From NCBI GenBank assembly GCA_016788885.1, contig JAEURX010000075.1:100078-164077 (forward strand): a stretch of DNA of 64,000 nucleotides, read 5' to 3'. The notes under the pieces are model-generated. The model did no database searches, was not told the origin of the DNA, and worked only from the letters and a program-made list of their open reading frames with translations. The DNA comes from Nitrospira sp. (GTDB taxonomy: Bacteria > Nitrospirota > Nitrospiria > Nitrospirales > Nitrospiraceae). The position numbers and the translations under genes are program-made. This document shows positions 45,719 through 54,548 of this stretch, in pieces; the first letter of the stretch is position 1, and every line of letters begins with the position of its first letter.

Positions 45719-46000
45719 ATGAATCGCTTCATCTATCTGAGACCACACAAACGCCAGCGGATGACCGTCAGCCTGCCGGCCGAATTGCTCGAGCGCATGC
45801 GTGATGCCGCCTACTGGACATCCGGCACCACCATGGCAGGATTGATCTCTTCAGCGATGGAAGATCTGCTTCACAATTTAGAGACTCAAAATGGCCGCCC
45901 CTTCTCCCCTCGACTGCAAGACCTGAAGCCTGGGCGACCTCGGACGAATAAAGCCATACACACGCCTGTATCTGAAAGCATACAATCCGTATCCGGTTAG
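45719..46000 (+). CDS. Ribbon-helix-helix type DNA-binding protein
   Basis: A 93-residue protein. Residues 12-55 (RQRMTVSLPAELLERMRDAA, then YWTSGTTMAGLISSAMEDLL) have the pattern of a ribbon-helix-helix fold: a short strand, a helix, a Gly-containing turn and a second helix. The N- and C-terminal tails are basic (KPGRPRTNK). Such proteins repress transcription as dimers, often of their own operon. AAAGGAG lies 8 bases before ATG 45719. The last codons overlap the boxes at 45968. It sits between two pairs of GTATC boxes and in front of the TonB-receptor operon, so it may be the local regulator, though the boxes look more like sigma-54 enhancer sites. Confidence 0.75.
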   Translation: MNRFIYLRPHKRQRMTVSLPAELLERMRDAAYWTSGTTMAGLISSAMEDLLHNLETQNGRPFSPRLQDLKPGRPRTNKAIHTPVSESIQSVSG

Positions 46001-46004
46001 ATAC
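45968..46004 (+). promoter_or_regulatory. Pair of GTATC-N6-GATAC boxes before the TonB-receptor operon
   Basis: Box 1 is GTATC-tgaaag-CATAC (45968-45983, one mismatch). Box 2 is GTATC-cggtta-GATAC (45989-46004). They start 21 bp apart and overlap the end of the RHH gene. Box 2 ends 99 bp before the AG at 46104-46105 that replaces the -24 GG of the candidate promoter. Confidence 0.7.
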
Positions 46005-46102
46005 GCGGCTCCGCTCGCTGCACCCCACCTCGCGAAGCCCGCATCCCGCACCGAGAGCCCTCTCGCATCTGGAGGACCGGGTCTGTACGGCTGTGGGCCA
46101 AC

Positions 46103-46118
46103 AAGCATGCCTTTTGCC
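46103..46118 (+). promoter_or_regulatory. Sigma-54-like promoter of the TonB-receptor operon, imperfect -24
   Basis: AAGCAT-GCCTT-TTGCC has the correct TTGC (46114-46117) and spacing, but the normally invariant GG of the -24 element is AG. I accept it mainly because its distance from the boxes equals that of the other promoters. Transcription would start near 46128, 77 nt before ATG 46205. Confidence 0.45.
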
Positions 46119-46204
46119 TGAAGATCATGTGATCCAGCTCAGGTTCGTTTTTTTCTTCCACGTGACAACGCTTGACATATTCGACCAGAGCCTCCCGGGA
46201 TGCT

Positions 46205-48298
46205 ATGCACCGTAGAATTCAGCTGGCCTGCTCAGCATCTCTCCCCTCGTCGCCAACGGCAGACGCTCATCGACTGCCCCTGCCCCCCCAACCTAGTGCG
46301 ACGCAGAGGCGACGACTGTGGCTGTCCCTCTTCGGGACACTCGTGAGCCTCTGGTGCATTGCCCTCGGCCAGGCGCAGGAAACACCTGCTTCCGATGCGA
46401 GCCGCACCACGCTCGCACGAACCGGCGAAGAGCTGGAATTTCTAAGGGAGGAGGAAACCGTCAGCATTGCTACCCGCCACGAACAGCCGATTTCGCAAGC
46501 ACCTTCTAACGTATATGTGATTACCGACGAAGACATTCGCCATTCCGGTGCCACCGACATTCCGACCATTCTCCGGCGCGTACCAGGCCTGGATGTCATG
46601 CAGGTCACAGGAGCGGACTTCAACGTGAGCACACGAGGCGACAACCAACTCTTCGCCAACAAACTCCTCGTCATGGTCGACGGTCGATCGATGTACATCG
46701 ACGGGCAGGGTCTGGTGTTCTGGAAATCGCTCCCGGTCACCTTGCCGGAAATCAAACGCATCGAAGTCCTCAAAGGGCCGGCTTCCGTCGTGTACGGATT
46801 TAATGCGTTCGACGGGGTCATCAACATCATCACCAAATCGGCCCAGGAGATGAACGGGACAACACTCCAATTCGGTGGCGGCGAACTCGGCACAATTTCG
46901 AGTGCGGCCGTCCACGCCGGCTCCGCCGGAAAGCTCGACTATCGCCTCTCCATCGGGCGGGATCAGAATCAGCAATGGCGAAACACGGACGCGCTGGCGT
47001 TCCGGTCGAATAAGTTTAATGTCCAGACACAATATAACTTTTCGGGAGACGCCACGTTGCGCGTGGCCGGTGGATTCATCGATACGAATCGGTTCGATGG
47101 GCCGGTTTCAAACGTGCAGATTCCCCAATCCCAGTTCAACCAGGGCTATACGGACGTTCACTATCAATACCGGAATTTCTCGCTTCGTGGCTGGTGGCAG
47201 GGCAACGATATTCCCGTCGACTCCGCCACTCATCCGCTGCTCTCCCGGTTCGTCAGACAGACCAATGCCACCGGCGGCTCGAATGTCTCCTTCACCACAC
47301 AGACATATAACCTCGAAGCACAGCACAGTCTCGAACTGAGCTCGTCCAATCGCCTGAGTTATGGCATCAACTACCGATACAACGTGGTCGACGGCGCGGC
47401 CGTCTCAGAGTTGGGACGCGAGGATCGCCTTGGTTTTCATCTGCAGGATGAATGGAAACTTCTATCACCACTCACCCTGGTAGCGGGTATCCGTTATGAC
47501 CTCCATACTCGCATCAATGGTACCTGGAGCCCGCGAGTGGCCCTGATTTACAGCCTGACTCCTGAGCATACGTTTCGCATCAGCGGATCAGTCGCCTATC
47601 GTCCGCCGACGTTGTTCGAGTCGAATCTTGACCTGCGGATCTCGCCGACCACTCCGCCCTTGTTCGCCCCCATTCCGCTCTTCGGTTCGCAGAAACTCAA
47701 CCCCGAGCAGATTATCTCTTATGAGGCCGGCTATCAGGGCTGGTGGCTGAAACACCGGCTTCGGACCAGACTCGACGTGTTCTTCAATCACCTCTCTGAT
47801 TTGATCAATTTCCAAACCATCGGCACCACCCGGACGCTCGTCAACGGCGGAGAGGCCGACATCTATGGCACCGAGGCGGGATTCGAATTCCTGGTCACCC
47901 GATGGCTGAGCGGGTTTGCCAATGCGTCCTATCAGAAAATCGGGCAGACCTTCACCGGAGTGTCCCGACGAGGAGGGCCGGATTGGAAGGCCAACGTTGG
48001 AATGCGCGGCGAGTGGGACAGTGGGCTCAACGGAGAGATCGCGGTGCACTACGTGGCCAGCGCCACCTATCCGCTGATCGAATTGTTTTCCGCCCTTGCG
48101 CCGGTGCTTCCCACGCCGACTAGTTCAACCGTTGATAGCTATACCTTGTTGAATCTGCGCGGCGGGTATCGATTCTGGCACGACAAAGCCGAGGTGGCCG
48201 TCTCGGTCTTTAATGCGCTCAACGATCGCCACAAGGAACATCCTCTGGGCGACACACTCGGCAGCCGAGTCATGGGCTGGTTCACGATCAGACTTTGA
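46205..48298 (+). CDS. TonB-dependent receptor, first of a tandem pair
   Basis: A 697-residue outer-membrane receptor that would import a substrate using TonB energy. After an unusually long N-terminal part (1-38), a hydrophobic signal (WLSLFGTLVSLWCIALGQAQ) is followed by a plug domain (about 85-195: PSNVYVITDEDIRHSG, IPTILRRVPGLDV, VDGRSMYIDGQ, EVLKGPASVVYGFNAFDGVI) and a 22-strand type barrel. Family similarity is to the cobalamin/siderophore receptor class; the ligand is unknown. It is closely related to the next gene. The ATG at 46205 is chosen; a TTG at 46172 lies in a TTGACA and lacks a ribosome-binding site. The first gene of a probable five-gene operon. Confidence 0.9.
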   Translation: MHRRIQLACSASLPSSPTADAHRLPLPPQPSATQRRRLWLSLFGTLVSLWCIALGQAQETPASDASRTTLARTGEELEFLREEETVSIATRHEQPISQAPSNVYVITDEDIRHSGATDIPTILRRVPGLDVMQVTGADFNVSTRGDNQLFANKLLVMVDGRSMYIDGQGLVFWKSLPVTLPEIKRIEVLKGPASVVYGFNAFDGVINIITKSAQEMNGTTLQFGGGELGTISSAAVHAGSAGKLDYRLSIGRDQNQQWRNTDALAFRSNKFNVQTQYNFSGDATLRVAGGFIDTNRFDGPVSNVQIPQSQFNQGYTDVHYQYRNFSLRGWWQGNDIPVDSATHPLLSRFVRQTNATGGSNVSFTTQTYNLEAQHSLELSSSNRLSYGINYRYNVVDGAAVSELGREDRLGFHLQDEWKLLSPLTLVAGIRYDLHTRINGTWSPRVALIYSLTPEHTFRISGSVAYRPPTLFESNLDLRISPTTPPLFAPIPLFGSQKLNPEQIISYEAGYQGWWLKHRLRTRLDVFFNHLSDLINFQTIGTTRTLVNGGEADIYGTEAGFEFLVTRWLSGFANASYQKIGQTFTGVSRRGGPDWKANVGMRGEWDSGLNGEIAVHYVASATYPLIELFSALAPVLPTPTSSTVDSYTLLNLRGGYRFWHDKAEVAVSVFNALNDRHKEHPLGDTLGSRVMGWFTIRL

Positions 48299-48308
48299 GT
48301 GATCACTG

Positions 48309-50369
48309 ATGCTCGCGCGCTCACAGCACAGCTGGGCTCCCCTCTTCGCAGCGATCCTGACCATCGCGCTCTGGAATGTCGCCTTAGCGGAACAGACTCC
48401 GGGGATCTTCCAGGACGCGCGATCCCTTCCAGTCAGCAATGACCTGGAACTGCTCAAGGAAGAGGAAACCGTAAGTATCGCGTCGCGATACGAGCAACCC
48501 ATTTCACAAGCGCCGTCGAACGTGTACGTCGTCACCGACGAGGACATTCGACAGTCAGGAGCGACCGATCTTCCCACCGTGCTCCGCCGTATCCCTGGGC
48601 TGGAAGTCATGCAGATGACCGGAGCCGATTTCAATGTCAGCGCGCGGGGAGACAATCAACCGTTCGCGAACAAGATGCTGATCATGGTCGACGGACGTTC
48701 GATCTATCTCGATGTGCAGGGAAACGAGTTTTGGAAATCCCTCCCGGTCACGCTCCCCGAGATTAAGCGGATCGAAGTGCTCAAGGGGCCCGCATCCGCC
48801 ATGTATGGATTTAATGCCTTCGACGGGGTGATCAACATCATCACCAAGTCACCCGAAGAAATGAAGGGGACCACCCTGCAATTCGGCGGAGGGGAACAAG
48901 GAACCATCAGCAGCGCAGCCGTCCAGGCGGGAACCATCGGAAAGTTCGGCTATCGATTGGCGATCGGCCGCGACCAGTCGCAACAATGGCGGGATCGGGA
49001 CGCCCTGGGATTCCGCTCTCACAAATTCAACGCACAGACGGAATATGCGGTCTCATCCAACGGCAAACTCATTCTTTCCGGAGGAGTGACGGAAACCAAC
49101 CGCTACGACGGGCAGGTCGGCGAAGTGACCAGCAATTCTACCCGCCCTTCTTTCAGCTATGCCAACGCCATCTACGAAGAGGGTGCCTTTCTGATTCGAG
49201 CATGGTGGTCCGGGTATACGGACCATGCCACCATCAATCCACTCCCCCAATTGGCCAACATTCTCAGCGTGACAGATCGAAACGGCGTGTCGACGAATCC
49301 GTTTTCCGGCAACACGTACAATGTGGATGTGCAACATGCGTTCACCCTTGGTTCGACGAATCACCTGCTCTATGGCGCGAATTACCGGCACAATTCGCTT
49401 TCCAGTCCGACAATCGATCAATTCAGTCGCGAAAACCGGTTAGGCCTGTTTCTTCAGGATGAATGGCGGGCAACTGCGGCCATCACGATCGTTGCAGGCC
49501 TTCGCTACGATCTGCATACGCAGATCAACGGCACATGGAGCCCACGCCTAGCCATTCTGTATCAACCGGTCGAAGGACATACCTTCCATCTCTCGGGCTC
49601 TGCCGCCTATCGGCCACCGACGCTGTTTGAGTCTCATCAAGACCAGCGAGTCACCACGACCATCCCCACCGGACTCCCGTTTCCTTCGTCGATCTCTTCG
49701 ACCGTTCCGGTAACCGGCGCGACCGGGCTCGCCCCGGAACAGATCTCCTCCTACGAGGCCGGATACCAAGGCTGGTACTGGAAACATCGCCTCCGCATCC
49801 GCGCCGATCTCTTCTATAACCATATCTCCGACCTCATCGGCAGCCGGCCCCTCGCCAACGGCGCCTCCGCATTCGTCAACGATCCGGGGGCAGCCGATAT
49901 TTACGGAGGCGAAGCCGGCATCGAGTTCCTGGCGAGTCGTTGGCTGAGCGGATTCGCGAACTATGCCTATGAGGAAATCGGGCAGTCGTTCAGCGGCACG
50001 GTCAGACGTGGCGCCCCCCGATCAAAAGTCAGCGCCGGAGTCAGAACGGAATGGGAAAACGGACTCAGCGGAGAAATCAGCTACTACTACGTCGGAGCCG
50101 CCACCTATCCGATCGCACAGAGCTTTACGCTCCTGGCAAATATTCCCACGACCGGAGTCACGACACCGGGTGATCGTGTCGGCAGCTACAACCTGCTCAA
50201 CCTGCGTGCTGGGTACCGGTTCTGGCAACAAAAGGCGGCTGCAGGCTATATGCGCGACGCCGAGGTGGCGGTTTCGGTCTTCAACGCACTCAATGATGAG
50301 CACAAGGAACACCCGCTGGGAGATCTCATCGGCCGGCGGGTCATGGGTTGGTTAACCCTTCGATTTTAA
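48309..50369 (+). CDS. TonB-dependent receptor, second of a tandem pair
   Basis: A 686-residue receptor, paralogous to the gene 10 bp upstream. Signal peptide MLARSQHSWAPLFAAILTIA... (cleavage about 27); plug (about 70-180: PSNVYVVTDEDIRQSGATDL, VLRRIPGLEV, VDGRSIYLDVQG, EVLKGPASAMYGFNAFDG); barrel ending in ...RRVMGWLTLRF with terminal Phe. The plug is nearly the same in both copies, while several barrel loops differ (for example after residue 260), consistent with gene duplication followed by ligand divergence. No Shine-Dalgarno is apparent; the 10 bp between the genes include the palindrome AGTGATCACT. Confidence 0.9.
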   Translation: MLARSQHSWAPLFAAILTIALWNVALAEQTPGIFQDARSLPVSNDLELLKEEETVSIASRYEQPISQAPSNVYVVTDEDIRQSGATDLPTVLRRIPGLEVMQMTGADFNVSARGDNQPFANKMLIMVDGRSIYLDVQGNEFWKSLPVTLPEIKRIEVLKGPASAMYGFNAFDGVINIITKSPEEMKGTTLQFGGGEQGTISSAAVQAGTIGKFGYRLAIGRDQSQQWRDRDALGFRSHKFNAQTEYAVSSNGKLILSGGVTETNRYDGQVGEVTSNSTRPSFSYANAIYEEGAFLIRAWWSGYTDHATINPLPQLANILSVTDRNGVSTNPFSGNTYNVDVQHAFTLGSTNHLLYGANYRHNSLSSPTIDQFSRENRLGLFLQDEWRATAAITIVAGLRYDLHTQINGTWSPRLAILYQPVEGHTFHLSGSAAYRPPTLFESHQDQRVTTTIPTGLPFPSSISSTVPVTGATGLAPEQISSYEAGYQGWYWKHRLRIRADLFYNHISDLIGSRPLANGASAFVNDPGAADIYGGEAGIEFLASRWLSGFANYAYEEIGQSFSGTVRRGAPRSKVSAGVRTEWENGLSGEISYYYVGAATYPIAQSFTLLANIPTTGVTTPGDRVGSYNLLNLRAGYRFWQQKAAAGYMRDAEVAVSVFNALNDEHKEHPLGDLIGRRVMGWLTLRF

Positions 50370-50400
50370 TCACTGGCTCGATGAGATTCAGGAGGATGTG

Positions 50401-53400
50401 ATGGCACCGGCAACACTCACTCATTCCATCCTCGTCGTCGACGACGATCCGGACATTGCACTCGGGTTGCAAGATTTGCTCGATCATGACGGGTACCAGG
50501 TGAACGTCGCCATGACCTGTGCGGACGCGCTGGCACAAGCCGGTGCCCATCAGTACAACGCCGTACTGCTGGACCTGGGGTTGCCCGACGGAGACGGCTC
50601 CTCGGTCCTGCTCACGTTACACGAACAACAACCGCAGCTTCCCGTCATCATTCTGACCGCGTATACCAGCACCGACCGCACGGTCGGCTCGCTGACCCAG
50701 GGAGCTTTCGCGTACCTCACCAAGCCGTACAATCGTGATGAACTCCGTGCTGTCTTGCAACGGGCAGTCGGAGTTCAAGCCCTGGCTGCCAAAGTCGAAC
50801 ATGCCGAGCATGCCCTGCACGAGAGCGAGGCGCGATTTCAATCGCTGGTCGAAGCCGCAACTGACTCCATTGTGCTGGCCGATCACCAAGGGCATATCCT
50901 TTCGTGGAATCGCGCCGCCGCACATCTCTTCGGATACACGGACGATGAGGTCCGCGGACAATCTCTCAGCATGTTGATGCCGGCCCGGTATCGCGCCGCC
51001 CACGAGCGTGGCCTGGCGCGGGTCAGAGAGACGGGACAAGCCCGTCTCATCGGGCGTCTCGTCGAACTGGAAGGATTACGCAAGGACGGCACGGAGTTTC
51101 CGCTCGAGCTTTCGCTGGCCATGTGGAACACGGACGAGGCCATCTTCTACAGCGGTATCATTCGTGACATTACCCAACGCCGTCGGGCGGAAGACATTCT
51201 CGATCGCCTCCGCCATCTGCACGAAGTCATCCTCACGCAAGCAGGGGAAGGCATCTACGGTCTGGACGAGGCAGGTAGAACGACGTTCATTAACCCGACG
51301 GCCGCCCAATTGCTCGGCTACGAACCCTCCGAACTGATCGATCAACCGATGCATGTGCTGTTGCATCACTCGCACCCTGACGGCCGTCCCTACCCGCTCA
51401 ACCACTGTCCGATTTACGCAGCCCTTCGTGACGGGCTCGTGCACCGGGTCTCTACCGATGTGTTCTGGCGCAAAGACGGCAGCCCCATGCCGGTGGAATA
51501 TGTCAGTACCCCGATCGTCGAAAAGGGCCGCATGGCCGGTGCGGTGGTGGTCTTCCGCGATATTTCTGAGCGGAAAGAAGCCGAGCGCGCCGTCGAGGAA
51601 AGCCAGGAACGGTTCCGGCAACTCGCGGAACATATTCGAGAGGTGTTCTGGATCACCAATCCGGAGAAATCGCGTGTGATCTACATCAGTCCCGGGTATG
51701 AAGAAATCTGGGGGCGCAGCTGCGACAGTCTCTACGCCCATCCGACATCCTGGCTCGATGCACTTCATCCCGAGGATCGCCCACGCATCCAAGAGGCGGC
51801 CATGAACCGGCAGACCTTGGATGTGTATGACGAAGAGTATCGCATCCTTCGCCCGGATGGCTCCCTGCGCTGGATCTGGGATCGGGCGTATCCGATCCGG
51901 GATGCATCTGGCCAGGCATACCGTATCGTGGGGATCGCGGAAGATATCACCGAGTCCAAACGCGTCGAAGCGGAACTGATCGACAGCGAGCGACGCTATC
52001 GAGCGCTGTTCGACGATAATCCCACCATGTATTTCATGGTGGATGCCGACGGAATCGTGCTGTCCGTGAATCGCTTCGGCGCGGACCGTCTCGGGTACGA
52101 CCCACAGGAGTTGATCGGGTCCTCCGTCGTGGCCGTCTTCCACCCGGCTGATCAGGACGCCGTCCGCCGGAACCTTGCATCCTGTCTCTCAGACATGGGA
52201 CAGCCCAAGCGCTGGGAACTGCGCAAAGTCCGGAAGGACGGAGACGTGATCTGGGTGCGGGAAACCGCACAGGCCGTGCGCAACGAACACCAGATCCCGG
52301 TGGTGCTCATCGTGTGCGAAGACATCAGCGCCATGAAAGAGGCTGAGATGGCCCTTCATGACAGCGAGGAGCTGAAAAATCAGATCCTGCGCAGCAGCGC
52401 CGACTGCATCAAGGTTCTGGATCTGGACGGGCGGTTACAATACATGAACGACGCGGGACAGGAACTCCTGCAAATCGAACATGTTGCGGCATACACCGGC
52501 AAGCCCTGGTCGGAGTTTTGGGAGGGGGACGACCGCGATGCCGCCATGGCGGCGCTCGAAGCGGCCAGGTCCGGTGATATCGGGAAATTCGTCGGGTTCT
52601 GCCCCACCACCAACGGGCAGCCGAAGTGGTGGGATGTACAGGTGACCCCCATGGTTGATACCCAGGGGTATTCCCGGCGTCTCCTGGCTATTTCGCGCGA
52701 TATTACGGCCTACAAGCAGGCTCAAGAATCGCTGCACGCCAGCGAGGAACGGTTGGAACATGTTATTCGCGGCTCGCACGATGGGTTCTGGGATGGCCAC
52801 GTACTTCCCGGTCATCCGTGGCACTCGCCGATCACCCCTGTCTGGTGGTCCCCGCGCGTGCGAGAAATGTTGGGGTACACAGAAGAGGAATTTCCCGACA
52901 TTCTCGACAGCTGGATCTCCCGATTGCATCCCGACGACCGTGAAGGCGTCTTCCAGCGGCTGAATGCCTGCATGGAACAGGGCGTGTCCCACTATGATGT
53001 CGAATACCGGCTGCTCAACAAGCAGCAGGAGTACCAATGGTTCCACGCGCGAGCCGAGGTCGTTCAGCGAGATGCGCAAGGACGCGCCATCCGCATGGCC
53101 GGCGCATTACAAGACATCACCGACCGCAAACGAACCGAGGCCAGCCTGTTTCTCAGCGAAGAACGGCTACGCATGGCGCTCGCCGCCTCGGATCTCGGCA
53201 TTTGGGATTGGGATGTCCCCTCGAACCGTCTTTATTGGTCGGATGGCGTCGAGGCGCTGTTCGGACTGTCCCCCGGTTCGTTTGCCGGCACCTACCCTGC
53301 GTATATCGGCCTGATTTACTTATTGGATCGCGGTTCCACTCTGACCCGCATCGAACTCAGCCTGCGCGACCACACGTCCATCACCATCCGGCATCGCGTG

Positions 53401-53523
53401 GTGTGGCCTGATGGCACGATACATTGGTTGGCATGGACGGGGCGCATCTACAGAAATGCCGACGGAGCGGCCACGCGCGTGCTCGGCATTATTCACGACA
53501 CGAAGGGGCCCACCAACGACTAG
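50401..53523 (+). CDS. Receiver-PAS protein with seven PAS domains and no output domain
   Basis: A 1040-residue protein. An intact receiver (9-122; VDDDPD, VLLDLGLPDG with phospho-acceptor Asp, LTAY, LTKPYN) is followed by seven PAS domains at about 144-265, 270-395, 400-525, 528-650, 655-775, 780-915 and 916-1035. The sequence stops right after the last PAS with no HisKA, HATPase, GGDEF, EAL or HTH, so it can only relay signals through contacts. The first PAS belongs to the common LIGRLVELEGLRKDG type. AGGAGG (50390-50395) decides ATG 50401 over GTG 50398. Next to it are a substrate-binding protein and a membrane kinase; the similar REC-PAS start of the kinase at 57109 suggests common ancestry with loss or gain of the kinase half. 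Confidence 0.88.
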   Translation: MAPATLTHSILVVDDDPDIALGLQDLLDHDGYQVNVAMTCADALAQAGAHQYNAVLLDLGLPDGDGSSVLLTLHEQQPQLPVIILTAYTSTDRTVGSLTQGAFAYLTKPYNRDELRAVLQRAVGVQALAAKVEHAEHALHESEARFQSLVEAATDSIVLADHQGHILSWNRAAAHLFGYTDDEVRGQSLSMLMPARYRAAHERGLARVRETGQARLIGRLVELEGLRKDGTEFPLELSLAMWNTDEAIFYSGIIRDITQRRRAEDILDRLRHLHEVILTQAGEGIYGLDEAGRTTFINPTAAQLLGYEPSELIDQPMHVLLHHSHPDGRPYPLNHCPIYAALRDGLVHRVSTDVFWRKDGSPMPVEYVSTPIVEKGRMAGAVVVFRDISERKEAERAVEESQERFRQLAEHIREVFWITNPEKSRVIYISPGYEEIWGRSCDSLYAHPTSWLDALHPEDRPRIQEAAMNRQTLDVYDEEYRILRPDGSLRWIWDRAYPIRDASGQAYRIVGIAEDITESKRVEAELIDSERRYRALFDDNPTMYFMVDADGIVLSVNRFGADRLGYDPQELIGSSVVAVFHPADQDAVRRNLASCLSDMGQPKRWELRKVRKDGDVIWVRETAQAVRNEHQIPVVLIVCEDISAMKEAEMALHDSEELKNQILRSSADCIKVLDLDGRLQYMNDAGQELLQIEHVAAYTGKPWSEFWEGDDRDAAMAALEAARSGDIGKFVGFCPTTNGQPKWWDVQVTPMVDTQGYSRRLLAISRDITAYKQAQESLHASEERLEHVIRGSHDGFWDGHVLPGHPWHSPITPVWWSPRVREMLGYTEEEFPDILDSWISRLHPDDREGVFQRLNACMEQGVSHYDVEYRLLNKQQEYQWFHARAEVVQRDAQGRAIRMAGALQDITDRKRTEASLFLSEERLRMALAASDLGIWDWDVPSNRLYWSDGVEALFGLSPGSFAGTYPAYIGLIYLLDRGSTLTRIELSLRDHTSITIRHRVVWPDGTIHWLAWTGRIYRNADGAATRVLGIIHDTKGPTND

Positions 53524-53564
53524 ACGGGAGACACTCGGCACCCCACGTGTGGCCGGCTGATTCG

Positions 53565-54548
53565 ATGAGGATGCAGACTGTGACGTTCGCACGCCGACAG
53601 GTACGCTGTGCACGACCCTCCGCCTGGGAGCGGCGACTCGCATTCCATCACATCCTGGGCATGCTCGTGTGGCTGCTGTTCGGAACGTCCTTCGCCTCCG
53701 CAACTGAGATCATCATCCTCAAGTCCTCGGATATCGCCGCGTATAATCAAGCCATCAACGGATTCAAAGCCGCCCTCCCAAGCGGAATGATCCTATCCGA
53801 GTTCGATCTGCAGGGAGACCTGGAGAAGGGACGAAAGCTCGCACGAAAGATCCGCGCCTCTGATCCGGCTCTCGTGTTCGCCGTAGGCCTGAAAGCAGCA
53901 AAGGCCGCTCAGTTGGAGATCGTCGACATCCCGGTGGTCTACTCCATGGTCCTGGACCCGGCGAAATACGGGCTCACGACCCCGAACATGACCGGGATTC
54001 TTCTGGAGGTTCCTGTTGAGCGGCAACTGGCCATGATTCGTACTCTATTGCCCAACCTCAAGCATATCGGCACCCTCTACGACCCGACGAAAACCACCTC
54101 GCTCATCGACGAAGCCAGACGCCTGTTGAAACCCAACGGGATGGAATTGATTCCGCTTCAGATCAACAATGAACGGGATGTCCCCGGAGGCCTGCGAGCA
54201 TTACTGCCCTCGGTCGACGCCCTCTGGCTCGTCCCTGACTCCACGGTCCTGAACGACGAATCGCTCCGCTTTATCCTCAATACGGCGCTGGAAGAGCGGG
54301 TCCCGGTCATCGGATTTTCGAGAGAATTCGCGCGAAGCGGAGCCCTCTTGTGCCTCTCCGTCAATTACGGCGACATCGGGAGACAAGCCGGCCAACTCAG
54401 CCGCAAACTCCTGGACGGCCAACTGTCACTTCCCATGAAACCCTGGCACCCTGAACGCATCGAAACCAGCTTGAATCTCAAGACGGCCAAATTCCTCGGC
54501 ATCGAGATCTCTCGAGAGCTTGAGCAAAAGGCCGACGAGCTGTATTGA
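53565..54548 (+). CDS. Exported ABC-type substrate-binding protein (ABC_sub_bind family)
   Basis: A 327-residue precursor: basic N-terminus, hydrophobic segment (LGMLVWLLFGTSFASA, about 28-43), then a two-lobed periplasmic binding fold like the ABC_sub_bind (PF04392) proteins (VFAVGLKAAKAAQ, PVVYSMVLDPAKYGL, GVRQLSL-like GILLEVPVERQLAMIRTLLP, YDPTKTTSLIDEA, ALWLVPDSTVLNDESLRFIL). No permease or ATPase gene is near. Instead the stop overlaps the start of a membrane kinase (TGATG), so it is likely a periplasmic ligand-capture partner of that kinase. ATG 53565 and ATG 53571 are both possible. Confidence 0.82.
   Translation: MRMQTVTFARRQVRCARPSAWERRLAFHHILGMLVWLLFGTSFASATEIIILKSSDIAAYNQAINGFKAALPSGMILSEFDLQGDLEKGRKLARKIRASDPALVFAVGLKAAKAAQLEIVDIPVVYSMVLDPAKYGLTTPNMTGILLEVPVERQLAMIRTLLPNLKHIGTLYDPTKTTSLIDEARRLLKPNGMELIPLQINNERDVPGGLRALLPSVDALWLVPDSTVLNDESLRFILNTALEERVPVIGFSREFARSGALLCLSVNYGDIGRQAGQLSRKLLDGQLSLPMKPWHPERIETSLNLKTAKFLGIEISRELEQKADELY

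Noticed and set aside
46172..46204. TTG start or TTGACA -35 box for the first TonB receptor
   Set aside because: As a start it lacks a ribosome-binding site; as a -35 it has no -10 at 16-18 bp.
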